Source of the DNA: CAIRDP01 sp037141915 | GTDB taxonomy: Bacteria > Bacteroidota > Bacteroidia > Bacteroidales > FEN-979 | Assembly (NCBI GenBank): GCA_037141915.1 | Contig: JBAXBP010000025.1 | Span: forward strand, 1 to 29,818 | Reading direction: 5' to 3' | DNA: 29,818 nucleotides | Shown here: positions 8,635 through 16,629 of the stretch, piece after piece | Layout: every line of letters begins with the position of its first letter | How positions within the stretch are numbered: the first letter of the stretch is position 1 | The notes under the pieces: generated by a model | Database searches by the model: none | Told to the model about the DNA's origin: nothing | What the model saw: the letters and a program-made list of their open reading frames with translations, nothing else | Position numbers and translations under genes: made by a program

Positions 8635-11118
8635 TTATGGGTTACTGCTTTCATTTGCTTTATTCCCCGTGTCGGGGGAATCAGGCAAAGCCCTGACATG
8701 TATATCCTGCTGCTGAAATGGTATCTCTATTCCATGTTCTCTGAAAAGTACATCGATGGCAAGGATGAGATCACTCTTTACATCAAACCCAATATCGAAA
8801 TGCGCCACCCAGAATTTTAAGCTCAGGTCGACTGAACTGCTGCCGAATTTATTGGCAAGGACAAAGGGCTGAGGATCTTTCAAAATACGGTCATCTTTAA
8901 GCATAAGGTCAAATAAAAGCCGTTTGACTTTATCGAGTTCGGTTCCGTAAGCAACTCTAAGCAACAGTTCAAACCTTCTCCTGCTGTTACCCAGGGTCCA
9001 GTTCACCAGTTGCTGATTTAAAATATCCCCATTGGGGATGATCACATCGGCCCCATCCCAGGTGGTCACCACACTGCTCCTGATCCCGATCGATTTCATT
9101 CTTCCGGTTTGCCCTGCGAATTCCACGATGTCACCCACATTAACAGGTTTTTCGAACGCGATGACAAGACCGCTGATCAGGTTATTGACAAGGGATTGCA
9201 AACCAAAACCTATACCCACGCTCATGGCGCCGAGGATGATGGCGAACCGGTCCATCGGGATTCCTGCAGCAATAAACGCCACAATAACCCCTGCAGTGAT
9301 TATTACAATCCTTATCAGTACAAGCCAGTTGCCAAGTCCTCCTTTTTTTGATCTTTTTGTTATGGTTACATTCTCAGAACCAAGGAACATGACAACCCTG
9401 GAAAGGAGGCCCGACAGGAAAATTACCAGGAAAAATATCAGGATACTTTGATAATTAAACGAAAACTTACCAATCGTACGGGTGACTGTCAGGGAATTGT
9501 GAAAGGGTTCAAACATGGTTTGGAAATAATATGTATTCCGTCCGATAAGCATTAACCAACCAGCAAAACATAGAAGATAATAAACCAGTGGAATCTCTTT
9601 TATGCTGTTTTCATCGGGGAACGAACGTTTTTTCCCTTCCGATCCGAGATAAAAATAATAGGAAATCAGGAGGGTTTCGTTTGCAAGGTGAGCAGACCAA
9701 TAGAGCAGATAAACGAGAATAACCGCAAACAACCCATTGGTCATCATTATTTTGGAAAGGTTGAGCCCGCCGGCAAGAGTATAATAAACGGCAAAAAACT
9801 GCAATAAGGTCATCACTGCAATTGCAACAAGGATTACTTTCTCCTTCATGTCTTTCTTCCTTTTTGTGAAAAGGAAGAAAACACCTGCCATCAATCCTGA
9901 ACTGCTTAATATAAGCATGCTCCACATTTCAAATAATGAATGCCGCAGGATCATGTTGCTAATCAATGCAAGAATGAACAACAGGATGAAAAACAGCCAG
10001 GCATTAAACCAGAAGCGGGTCAATGATTGCCTTATTATTAATGAAAGAGCAATTGAGCAGATGACCCAGGTAATCCCGCTGAATATAAACGGGGGCAAGG
10101 GGAGGAAAAACTGGAAAATGGTGAAGCCGAGAAGAATTGCAGAAGTTCCCGCGTTTTTTAACAAATGCCCGGTTTCGATGTGGTGAGCATGACTACTTTC
10201 TTTGATCACCTTTCTTCTCAGTATAACCAGGTATAAATAAATACCCAATGTAAACAGGAGCATCAGGATAAGTTCTTCAATATGATTTACGATATAAAAG
10301 AAAAGGACAAGGCGCGCTTTACTAAGGGAGTAGCTTATAATCTCCGAACCAGGTTTTTTATTCACCAGGTTTTGCCCGAATGTTCCGAATTCATTTGTCC
10401 TGAATTGTTCAAATACTTTTGCATGCAAGGCTTCGGTTTGACCAATATCTGATTCCAGTCCGAATTTGAGCAGGTTCACCTGGATCTCAAGTTCCTGAAT
10501 GCTGTCCAATGAGGATTTAAGGGTCCTGTTAACAGGTTCTATGTCCTTAGTTAAAAAATTTAGTTTCTGGTAGTAACTCGCAATGGAAATAGAATCAAGC
10601 GGGACCATGTATAAAATACTGTCCATGGCCAGGGAATCCAGAATTGACTGAGCCCGTCCTAATGACCTGTGGTAAATTACTATTTGATTCAGGCGGTTGT
10701 TCGTGCTGTTTAACAGCTCCTTCAGGAGCCTGGAGGTAGTAACCAGGTTAAGAATCGTTTGAATGCTGTCCCTGTTGGTTATAACACCATCCACAGCCAG
10801 CACTTTCCATGCTGTTAACTGATGAAGTTCGTCCCTGATCTCATGATATTTGAAGCCTGCCCTTAGGAAATTCCTTGCTTCCTCAATTTCATTTTTAATA
10901 AGGAAAAAGTTCCTGCTTTGTTTGAGGACTAATTGGTGTTGCTGGTAGTTTGCAAAACTTTGTCGTAATCCTTTATTGGCCAGGTCTTTCGTTTTCGATA
11001 ATAATGGATTTTTATCAGGGTTCTGAATAATGGACGAATCGGCCGGACGTATGGCTGTCAGGGCAAAACCGTTTAAAAAGAAAACGAGAAACAGGGATAA
11101 AACAAATCTGATTTTCAT
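8635..11118 (-). CDS. Large MscS-family mechanosensitive channel
   Basis: This 827-aa protein is a large MscS-type channel that releases solutes when membrane tension rises after hypo-osmotic shock. It begins with a signal peptide (MKIRFVLSLFLVFFLNGFA), followed by about 250 residues rich in Leu, Ser, Gln and charged residues that look helical or coiled-coil and should lie in the periplasm. A block of hydrophobic helices follows, and the C-terminal 200 residues contain the MscS core: pore-helix region GAMSVGIGFGLQSLVNNLIS, then GLVIAFEKPVNVGDIVEF and the beta-domain segment IIPNGDILNQQLVNWT. The ATG at 11118 was preferred over the in-frame TTG at 11151 because it places the signal peptide at the N-terminus. 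It is downstream of, and 38 bases from, the barrel gene on the same strand. Osmoprotection is family knowledge. Confidence 0.9.
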   Translation of the reverse strand: MKIRFVLSLFLVFFLNGFALTAIRPADSSIIQNPDKNPLLSKTKDLANKGLRQSFANYQQHQLVLKQSRNFFLIKNEIEEARNFLRAGFKYHEIRDELHQLTAWKVLAVDGVITNRDSIQTILNLVTTSRLLKELLNSTNNRLNQIVIYHRSLGRAQSILDSLAMDSILYMVPLDSISIASYYQKLNFLTKDIEPVNRTLKSSLDSIQELEIQVNLLKFGLESDIGQTEALHAKVFEQFRTNEFGTFGQNLVNKKPGSEIISYSLSKARLVLFFYIVNHIEELILMLLFTLGIYLYLVILRRKVIKESSHAHHIETGHLLKNAGTSAILLGFTIFQFFLPLPPFIFSGITWVICSIALSLIIRQSLTRFWFNAWLFFILLFILALISNMILRHSLFEMWSMLILSSSGLMAGVFFLFTKRKKDMKEKVILVAIAVMTLLQFFAVYYTLAGGLNLSKIMMTNGLFAVILVYLLYWSAHLANETLLISYYFYLGSEGKKRSFPDENSIKEIPLVYYLLCFAGWLMLIGRNTYYFQTMFEPFHNSLTVTRTIGKFSFNYQSILIFFLVIFLSGLLSRVVMFLGSENVTITKRSKKGGLGNWLVLIRIVIITAGVIVAFIAAGIPMDRFAIILGAMSVGIGFGLQSLVNNLISGLVIAFEKPVNVGDIVEFAGQTGRMKSIGIRSSVVTTWDGADVIIPNGDILNQQLVNWTLGNSRRRFELLLRVAYGTELDKVKRLLFDLMLKDDRILKDPQPFVLANKFGSSSVDLSLKFWVAHFDIGFDVKSDLILAIDVLFREHGIEIPFQQQDIHVRALPDSPDTGNKANESSNP

Positions 11119-11156
11119 ACGGTGATGGATTTGCAAGAATTTCTCTACCAATACTT

Positions 11157-12491
11157 TTAAAACGTCTCGTTCAGGTTGAAGAAAATTCCTTTCGTTCCGT
11201 CGGCTCCAAAGCCGAAATCAACGCAAAGGTTTGAAAGCGTTTTCCTGCTGAACATTACCCTTAATCCGACACCTGCCGCGGGATCATAATACTGGAAAAG
11301 TTTACGGACTCCATCATCGGAACTGGCAGTCGTGACATTTAAAAATACGACTCCGCCTAAAATACCCGAATACGGGCTGATTGGGAACCTGTATTCGGTT
11401 TCCGCGTATAGGAAATTTACGCCCCTGATGCTGCCCTGTATATACCCCCTCCCTGCCCGGTTGTACATATCCCAGCAAAGTGCAGGCAATCCAAGGTAAG
11501 GAACCGTGCCTTTCTCACAGAACTGGCCCAGGTACCAGAAACCGATCAGGTGGTCGGGCCTGCGTTTTGAAAAACTGATATAGGTTCTGAACTCGGTAGT
11601 TAACATAAGGCTGTTTTTTGAACTGCCAAGGAAAGAAAAATTTGGCCTGAAGGCAAGGTTTGCCATATATCCTTTTGTAGGGCGGATGGTATTATCACGG
11701 CTGTCGAGCAAAACTTCAAGGCTGAGGCCCGACATGACATAGCTTGTCGGGTCAAAACCGTGATCGGTGCTGTATTTATAATTACTTGTTTCCTGGGGCG
11801 GGACACTGTCGGTGCGATTGTGATCAACGATGTTGTAAAAATCATCAAGGCAATATCCTATTCCGAAATACCAGTTCCTGGCAAACCTGAAAAAAAACGT
11901 CTCATAAAGCCTGATGTATTCATAATTCAGGGGCTGGGCATCGGGAGGCAGTGAAGCAGTCGATCCTCCGTCATTAAACACAATTCCCCTGTTGGTATGC
12001 ATTTTGATCCCTGTACCCAGGCCGTAAGTGGGCTGTGAAAAAACAAGGTACCTCCAGTCGCCACGTAATATATATTTGGAATTTTCGGTGATGATGTTGC
12101 TTCTTACTGTAAGAATTGTCTGCTCGGCAGTAGTGAAATTAACAGCGGCGCATACCGAAGAGACGGGAGTAGTGACGGGGTCTCCAAGGGTAATCGCCAT
12201 GGTTGTCCCCACCCCGATCAGCATCCCATAGGCAGGATTATACCCGATAAAGGGAGTGGTGGCAAAATAGGGCTTCCTTATCTGGACAGGTTTAAACGTA
12301 ATGCTGTCACGTTTTGCACGATTCGCTTTTTTTACAAAAATGCTGAATACGTCATCCTGCTTAAATGTTTTCTCTGTCGTTTGGGCGTATATCGTGGTAT
12401 GCTGTATAAGAAATAAAATCAACAGAATGATTACACCCCACGGTTTCCTCTTAGCAACCAATCTAATCATGTTATGCATCTTTTTCCCCAT
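11157..12491 (-). CDS. BamA/TamA-family outer-membrane barrel protein, short
   Basis: This 444-aa protein is predicted to be an outer-membrane beta-barrel of the Omp85/bacterial surface antigen group. It has a long basic signal peptide ending near TIYAQ, about 60 residues of linker, then alternating amphipathic strands beginning YFATTPFIGYNPAYGMLIGVG and ending in a C-terminal Phe (FFNLNETF), the typical barrel terminus. Family-like segments include DSRDNTIRPTKGYMANLAFRPN and the GRGYIQGSIRG/ETEYRFP strands near the end. No POTRA domains fit in the short N-terminal region, so it is unlikely to be the essential BamA and more like the single-barrel relatives common in Bacteroidota. I took ATG 12491 rather than GTG 12497. 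It lies between DUF2254 and MscS genes on the same strand with gaps of 36 and 38 bases, suggesting one envelope operon. Its cargo or role is unknown. Confidence 0.8.
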   Translation of the reverse strand: MGKKMHNMIRLVAKRKPWGVIILLILFLIQHTTIYAQTTEKTFKQDDVFSIFVKKANRAKRDSITFKPVQIRKPYFATTPFIGYNPAYGMLIGVGTTMAITLGDPVTTPVSSVCAAVNFTTAEQTILTVRSNIITENSKYILRGDWRYLVFSQPTYGLGTGIKMHTNRGIVFNDGGSTASLPPDAQPLNYEYIRLYETFFFRFARNWYFGIGYCLDDFYNIVDHNRTDSVPPQETSNYKYSTDHGFDPTSYVMSGLSLEVLLDSRDNTIRPTKGYMANLAFRPNFSFLGSSKNSLMLTTEFRTYISFSKRRPDHLIGFWYLGQFCEKGTVPYLGLPALCWDMYNRAGRGYIQGSIRGVNFLYAETEYRFPISPYSGILGGVVFLNVTTASSDDGVRKLFQYYDPAAGVGLRVMFSRKTLSNLCVDFGFGADGTKGIFFNLNETF

Positions 12492-12527
12492 AAACACTTC
12501 CGAATGTTAAAATATCAGGGTTTATCA

Positions 12528-13811
12528 TTATTCATTTGAGTTATTCCCTTTTTTACCTCCCACTCCCTGGAAATCGCTGACATCGGCCATCGCCTGGTCT
12601 TCCGCTTCCGGGAAGAATCTCATGGCCGATTTTTTAAGGAGGATCAATTCCGATTGTAGTGCTGCAGCCCGTTTTTCGGGGAATGTCTCGATAAGAGTCT
12701 CAAGCATTGCCTTCAAACGGCGTGCGATCTGGATGCTCGTTCCTCCAAATTGCCGGATCTCGGTGACCGCCAGTCCTACAAAATCTTCCCAGTCGGGAGT
12801 CCTGTAAATAAGCCGCACCGCACCCTTTGAATCCAGCCTTAGTCCCTCGTCCAGGCGACGGCTGCCTAAATGCCTGAGGAGGTACTGGATTTGGTCAATT
12901 GCCAAAACTGCTGTTGTCGGATCGTTTATCGCAGGAGACAGTCCCTTGGAAGCGATGTCGACGATGATACGAAATGCAAAACCGGGATCCTGCTGCAGCG
13001 TTCGTTCAGGTCCCACGGCCACCGAATGATAGAGAGATGCAGCTGAAGGGATATCTCCTTCCCCGTAAATCCTGAACAAAGGATGTTCTGCCGCAACAAA
13101 ATCTCCTACCTGTGGAACCATTTCTATTACACAGTCATACCTCTGGGCTATAATAACAAGTCCGTCAATGTCAAAAGCAAGCACCACCCCCTCTCTTGGA
13201 TTAAGGATTGTGGCCCGGGGCTGGCCTTCAAGTATTGTTAATGGTTTCTTAATGGCTTCAGATGATGCAGAAAGAAGCCTCGGATATACGTTTTTGATAA
13301 CATCCCTGCCCATTCTTGCTACTAATTTTAAAGCACCGCTAGGCCTCAATGAACGGCCCACTTCATCAACAAGGTAGATGAAAACACCCAGGCTTATAAC
13401 ACAACTGTAACATGCAACGTAGGCGGTAAGCATGGGAACCGCAGCCTTTATCCTGAGTAAGGCGGCCAGTGTGAAAGCGAATGTAAACATGAATAAAGTC
13501 AATGAGAGCTTGGTGACCGGGTTCCTGAATACCAGGCCGATGAAGCGCGGCGTAAGCGAAGCGCTTGCAAGCTGCACCGAAATCAGTAAGGCCGAGCAAA
13601 CAAATACAATAAGTGTAAACATCGATGCTGCAAGAGTCCCCATAACCGCCATGGAGGTTGACGGATCGAATTCTGCCATCCATCCCATTTTAACTTCTAT
13701 CCCGTTAAGTACCCGAACCGTTACCATTGCCACTATCATGCCGAGTGTTGGAAGTATCCAGATCGAACTTCTGAAGTAATCCTTAAAATGATATCGCTGA
13801 AGCCAGTTCAT
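12528..13811 (-). CDS. DUF2254 domain membrane protein
   Basis: This 427-aa inner-membrane protein matches the DUF2254 family, whose function is not established. Four hydrophobic helices occupy the first 160 residues: around WILPTLGMIVAMVTV, TLAASMFTLIVFVCSALLISV, LTLFMFTFAFTLAALL and AYVACYSCVISLGVFIYLV. The family-typical SVQLASASLTPR stretch lies after helix 2. The rest is soluble and contains the well-conserved DIASKGLSPAINDPTTAVLAIDQI motif, with a preceding RDVIKNVYPR region. The ATG at 13811 was chosen because it gives the usual short N-terminus before helix 1; an in-frame TTG at 13889 would add 26 residues but sits in the proposed promoter. The gene is first in a three-gene set with the barrel protein and MscS channel, consistent with an envelope role, which is inference only. 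Confidence 0.82.
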   Translation of the reverse strand: MNWLQRYHFKDYFRSSIWILPTLGMIVAMVTVRVLNGIEVKMGWMAEFDPSTSMAVMGTLAASMFTLIVFVCSALLISVQLASASLTPRFIGLVFRNPVTKLSLTLFMFTFAFTLAALLRIKAAVPMLTAYVACYSCVISLGVFIYLVDEVGRSLRPSGALKLVARMGRDVIKNVYPRLLSASSEAIKKPLTILEGQPRATILNPREGVVLAFDIDGLVIIAQRYDCVIEMVPQVGDFVAAEHPLFRIYGEGDIPSAASLYHSVAVGPERTLQQDPGFAFRIIVDIASKGLSPAINDPTTAVLAIDQIQYLLRHLGSRRLDEGLRLDSKGAVRLIYRTPDWEDFVGLAVTEIRQFGGTSIQIARRLKAMLETLIETFPEKRAAALQSELILLKKSAMRFFPEAEDQAMADVSDFQGVGGKKGNNSNE

Positions 13812-13858
13812 TGCAATAAATGATTTTAGAATAAATAAAAGGATAATTAATGTCGGAT

Positions 13859-13890
13859 CTAAATTACTCAAGAATCGTGTAAGAAACAAT
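13859..13890 (-). promoter_or_regulatory. Candidate Bacteroidota promoter for the DUF2254-barrel-MscS set
   Basis: On the minus strand ATTG (13890-13887) is followed after 20 bases by TAATTTAG (13866-13859), matching TAnnTTTG at seven of eight positions. Predicted transcription would begin near 13852, about 40 bases before the ATG at 13811. The AT-rich context makes chance matches likely, so this is tentative. Confidence 0.3.
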
Positions 13891-14076
13891 ATATTAATGA
13901 CAAAGCAGAGATTTTTATGCCCTTTTTGGTGGGATTTGCGTATCTTTACCGCCTGAAACCTTTGGAAGGATAATACTTTCCCACTGACAAATACAACATT
14001 TCTTACTCAGACCGTCAGTAAATCCCGGATAAGATTATAAAAAGGTTATTATGTTTTAATCATTTTAAATTAAATT

Positions 14077-14532
14077 ATGGCCAGACCCAGGGAAACCTTT
14101 AATAAAAAAGAGTTGCAAAAGACTCGGGCAAAAAAGAAGAAGGATAAAGAGCAGAAAAAAGAAGAACGTAAATCAGTTTCAGGCAAAGGCAAAAAACTGG
14201 AAGATATGTTCGCTTATGTAGATGCATATGGTAACCTGGTAGCAACTCCTCCTGATCCCAGGTACAGGGTTGAAATAAAAGTCGAGGATATACAGACCAG
14301 CCCGGCCAAGAAAGAAGATATTGATCCGGCAGGTCTGATAAGAAAAGGCACAGTCACTTTCTTTAATGATTCAAAAGGTTATGGTTTTATAAGGGACCAC
14401 GATACCCAGGAGAGTATTTTTGTCCACATAAATGATGTGGAAGGCCCGATAAAAGAAAAAGATAAAGTTAGTTTTGAAACTGAACGGGGCCTCAAAGGCT
14501 TAAATGCAGTCAGAGTTAAAATTACCCCTTGA
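14077..14532 (+). CDS. Cold-shock domain protein with lysine-rich N-terminal extension
   Basis: This 151-aa cytoplasmic protein binds single-stranded nucleic acid through a C-terminal cold-shock domain (about residues 87-151). Both RNA-binding motifs are present: KGYGFI (RNP1) and SIFVHI (RNP2), following GTVTFFND. The first 40 residues are extremely rich in Lys, Glu and Gln (KKKKDKEQKKEERK), probably a charged helix that adds nonspecific RNA affinity; this architecture is familiar among Bacteroidota. The upstream 187-base AT-rich region could supply a long 5' UTR, as for many csp genes: an isolated TATCTTTA lies at 13941-13948, about 125 bases before the start, but it lacks a good -33 box. 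A tandem 11-base duplication covers the stop codon. Nothing indicates an operon with the LuxR gene downstream. Confidence 0.9.
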   Translation: MARPRETFNKKELQKTRAKKKKDKEQKKEERKSVSGKGKKLEDMFAYVDAYGNLVATPPDPRYRVEIKVEDIQTSPAKKEDIDPAGLIRKGTVTFFNDSKGYGFIRDHDTQESIFVHINDVEGPIKEKDKVSFETERGLKGLNAVRVKITP

Positions 14533-14542
14533 TTACCCCTTG
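14521..14542 (+). repeat. Tandem 11-bp duplication across the cold-shock gene stop codon
   Basis: ATTACCCCTTG occurs twice in direct succession (14521-14531 and 14532-14542), and the first copy contains the end of the coding frame including part of the TGA. The second copy is therefore 3' UTR. It looks like a recent slippage duplication. Confidence 0.85.
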
Positions 14543-14601
14543 ATTTCCGCATTCAGTGACGGGGCATAAAGCCCTTATTTCCAGCATTTTCTGCAACTGT
14601 C

Positions 14602-14634
14602 TTAAATGGCAAAATAATCACTCTTGCCATTTAA
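14602..14634. repeat. Perfect 11-bp inverted repeat upstream of the LuxR gene
   Basis: TTAAATGGCAA (14602-14612) and TTGCCATTTAA (14624-14634) are perfect reverse complements separated by 11 bases. No T-tract follows, so an intrinsic terminator is unlikely. The right arm shares TTAA (14631-14634) with the 26-bp palindrome next to it, which suggests a composite operator. Confidence 0.7.
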
Positions 14635-14656
14635 ATACTCAATATTGAGTATTTAA
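14631..14656. promoter_or_regulatory. Perfect 26-bp palindrome, probable operator of the LuxR-type gene
   Basis: The half site TTAAATACTCAAT (14631-14643) is followed without a spacer by its exact reverse complement (14644-14656). It ends two bases before a -7 element and covers the place where a -33 box would lie. A dimeric regulator bound here would either activate or block that promoter. The symmetry is seen directly; the operator role and identity of the binding protein, possibly the LuxR-type product itself, are inference. Confidence 0.65.
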
Positions 14657-14658
14657 TG

Positions 14659-14666
14659 TATATTTG
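14659..14666 (+). promoter_or_regulatory. -7 element (TATATTTG) for the LuxR-type gene
   Basis: TATATTTG matches the Bacteroidota -7 consensus TAnnTTTG exactly and lies 23 bases before the ATG at 14690, implying a short 5' UTR. No TTTG-type -33 box is present at the expected distance; the palindrome occupies that place, as in an activator-dependent promoter. Confidence 0.5.
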
Positions 14667-14689
14667 CTGCAATCTATTATGTAAATGAT

Positions 14690-15457
14690 ATGGAGCAGAT
14701 GCTTAAAAACACTGAAGGTTACGACACGTTCTTCAGGTTCATTGAAGCTTATGCCCCAACCGGCTTCAAAGATATTGACCGTCAGGATCCGGCAAATATC
14801 CAGTTTGAACAGATTCTGGAAGCGAACCATCAGTTTTTCCATATAAGTGACGTGATCCTGATGAAGATCATGTATACAAGCAATGGGAGCTCTCAGTTGA
14901 TTGGAGTGGACCCCGATGAGGTTACACCCTGGCATTTTTTTGACGCAACCCATCCTTCTGATGTTTACCGGCACAGCCTTGGCCGGGCTAAACTTTTTAA
15001 GATTGCGCATGATCTTTTCATAGCCGAAAAGGGGTTTTCGGTTTTGTCTACCAACTTAAGGATGAAGAATTCAACCGGCAATTATTCAAACCTGCTTTTC
15101 CAGCTCTTTGTTTTTTACAGTACAATACCTTATAAATCGGTCTTTCTCCTGAAGGTTCATACCAACATTGACTGGTATATAATGCCCAATAATTCTTTTC
15201 ACTACCATATAGGAAACGATATCTCATATTTCAGGTATCCCGATGAGGATTTGCTGAAGTTGCGCGTCCCATTTTCTAACCGAGAGTTTGAAATAATCAA
15301 ATTGATAGAGTCAGGTTTAAGCAGTGAAGAAATTGCCGACAAGATCTTCCTGAGCGTTCACACGGTTAACACCCATCGCAGGAATATGCTTAAAAAAGCA
15401 GGCAAGAATTCCATGCCCGAACTGATCTATGACCTTATGGATCGGGGCTTGCTTTAA
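14690..15457 (+). CDS. LuxR-family transcriptional regulator with PAS-like sensor
   Basis: This 255-aa regulator has a C-terminal LuxR helix-turn-helix (about residues 190-255): FSNREFEIIKLIESGLSSEEIADKIFLS, split over helices 1-3, then the recognition helix SVHTVNTHRRNMLKKAG. The N-terminal 170 residues contain no phospho-receiver motif and look like a PAS-type fold (HPSDVYRHSLGRAKLFKIA, LKVHTNIDWY), so it likely senses a small molecule or partner rather than being phosphorylated. It is a stand-alone gene with its own -7 element and a remarkable dyad array just upstream, suggesting autoregulation. It is convergent with the AI-2E-family transporter gene, 30 bases away. Target genes are unknown. 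Confidence 0.85.
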   Translation: MEQMLKNTEGYDTFFRFIEAYAPTGFKDIDRQDPANIQFEQILEANHQFFHISDVILMKIMYTSNGSSQLIGVDPDEVTPWHFFDATHPSDVYRHSLGRAKLFKIAHDLFIAEKGFSVLSTNLRMKNSTGNYSNLLFQLFVFYSTIPYKSVFLLKVHTNIDWYIMPNNSFHYHIGNDISYFRYPDEDLLKLRVPFSNREFEIIKLIESGLSSEEIADKIFLSVHTVNTHRRNMLKKAGKNSMPELIYDLMDRGLL

Positions 15458-15487
15458 AAATCCGAAGGCAACCGGTTTAATGACCTG

Positions 15488-16549
15488 TCATTGTTGCTCC
15501 ACGTCATTGTTCGAGTTTATCCAGCCCACAAATAACGTATAACCCAGCGACATCACAATTGCTCCTGTAAATAGCCCGATAAAACCTGAGAAGATGAATC
15601 CTCCAATCACACCGATGAATATCACCACCATCGGAACCGGGGCTCCCTTTCCAAGCATAATCGGAGTGAGAACATTGTCGGAAAGGGCAACCAACAGCAA
15701 GGCAATGGTCCATAAAATCGCAGGCAAAATGGATTTCACTGCGAAAAAATAAATAATAATGGGCACCGTGACTATCAATACTGGCAGTTGAAGGACTGCA
15801 AAAATAAATGCAAGCAATGCCCATATCCCGGCATAGGGAACACTTGCAAGGAAGAACACGATGCCATTTAACAAAGCCATGACAAGGGATTCTCCAAGTA
15901 TCCCTTTCACAACGCTGGCTATCGTTTTTAGCGTGAGATCAGCAAATTCATCCCCCCTTTCACCTCCAACTTTCCTGAAAAATTTACGGATATTCTCGCC
16001 TGTGCCGCCAATCGCAAGGAGGATCCCTGCAATGCAAAGCGAAATCATGATCTGGATTATGCTGCTGAAAGCACTTAATATGCCTTGCGCCATTTTTTTA
16101 CCGAATTCCAGGAGCTGGTCCTGGTATTTAATGAGTATTGGTTTGATGTCGGTGGTAACATCCTGCCAGAAAGCATACAATTTCTCCCCGATAACCGGCC
16201 ATTCTTTTACCTTTTCTGAAGGGGGCGGAATGGTCAGAGTACCGCTGTCATAGCTTGCTTTGAGTGCTTTTACTTCATCAAAAAGAGAACCGATCAGCAA
16301 CCAGGTAGGAAGGATGATAATAGCCAGTATGGAAAAAACGATAATGAAAGAGGCCAGTTTTGGTTTTTCTCCCATTTTCTTTGAAAGACTGCCGTGAAGC
16401 GGATAAAGCGCAAGTGCGAGTATCAAACTCCACAGTATGATGCTTACAAAAGGGTACATTATCGCCAGGCACCAGGCAATGATCAACAAAAGGATGAACA
16501 GCCGTATGGTGGTGTCGTAGACTGAATTGTTTGAAGCTTGATTATTCAT
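15488..16549 (-). CDS. AI-2E/PerM family transporter
   Basis: This 353-aa inner-membrane protein belongs to the AI-2E exporter/PerM family (PF01594), members of which have been linked to autoinducer-2 export or to sodium/proton antiport. It has about seven or eight hydrophobic helices: a pair at the N-terminus (LLLIIAWCLAIMYPFVSIILWSLI region), a hydrophilic stretch around residues 85-150 (TLTIPPPSEKVKEWPVIGEKL), and a C-terminal block with the family motif LSDNVLTPIMLGKGAPVPMVVIFIGVIGG, which spans a helix. The ATG at 16549 is preceded by a plausible promoter. It follows the small lipoprotein gene by 80 bases on the same strand. Substrate cannot be inferred. Confidence 0.9.
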   Translation of the reverse strand: MNNQASNNSVYDTTIRLFILLLIIAWCLAIMYPFVSIILWSLILALALYPLHGSLSKKMGEKPKLASFIIVFSILAIIILPTWLLIGSLFDEVKALKASYDSGTLTIPPPSEKVKEWPVIGEKLYAFWQDVTTDIKPILIKYQDQLLEFGKKMAQGILSAFSSIIQIMISLCIAGILLAIGGTGENIRKFFRKVGGERGDEFADLTLKTIASVVKGILGESLVMALLNGIVFFLASVPYAGIWALLAFIFAVLQLPVLIVTVPIIIYFFAVKSILPAILWTIALLLVALSDNVLTPIMLGKGAPVPMVVIFIGVIGGFIFSGFIGLFTGAIVMSLGYTLFVGWINSNNDVEQQ

Positions 16550-16583
16550 AATTACTGGATTATGGGTCAGGGTTACCTTTGCA

Positions 16584-16612
16584 CAAATTTAACTTTATTA
16601 AGCTTCATAAAA
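16584..16612 (-). promoter_or_regulatory. Candidate promoter for the AI-2E-family transporter
   Basis: On the minus strand TAAATTTG (16591-16584) is an exact -7 match, with TTTT (16612-16609) 17 bases upstream as an imperfect -33 box. The start codon follows 35 bases downstream of the -7 box. This suggests the transporter can be expressed separately from the lipoprotein gene. Confidence 0.4.
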
Positions 16613-16629
16613 TCCACCGGTTATCTATG

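Noticed and set aside
13935..13948. Promoter for the cold-shock gene at TATCTTTA
   Set aside because: The TTTG at 13935 is only two bases away and no -33 box lies at 19-20 bases; mentioned in the gene entry but not listed as a promoter.
14561..14580. Terminator after the cold-shock gene (GGGC-ATAAA-GCCC followed by TTATTT)
   Set aside because: The stem is only four base pairs and the T-tract is interrupted; too weak to report as a terminator.
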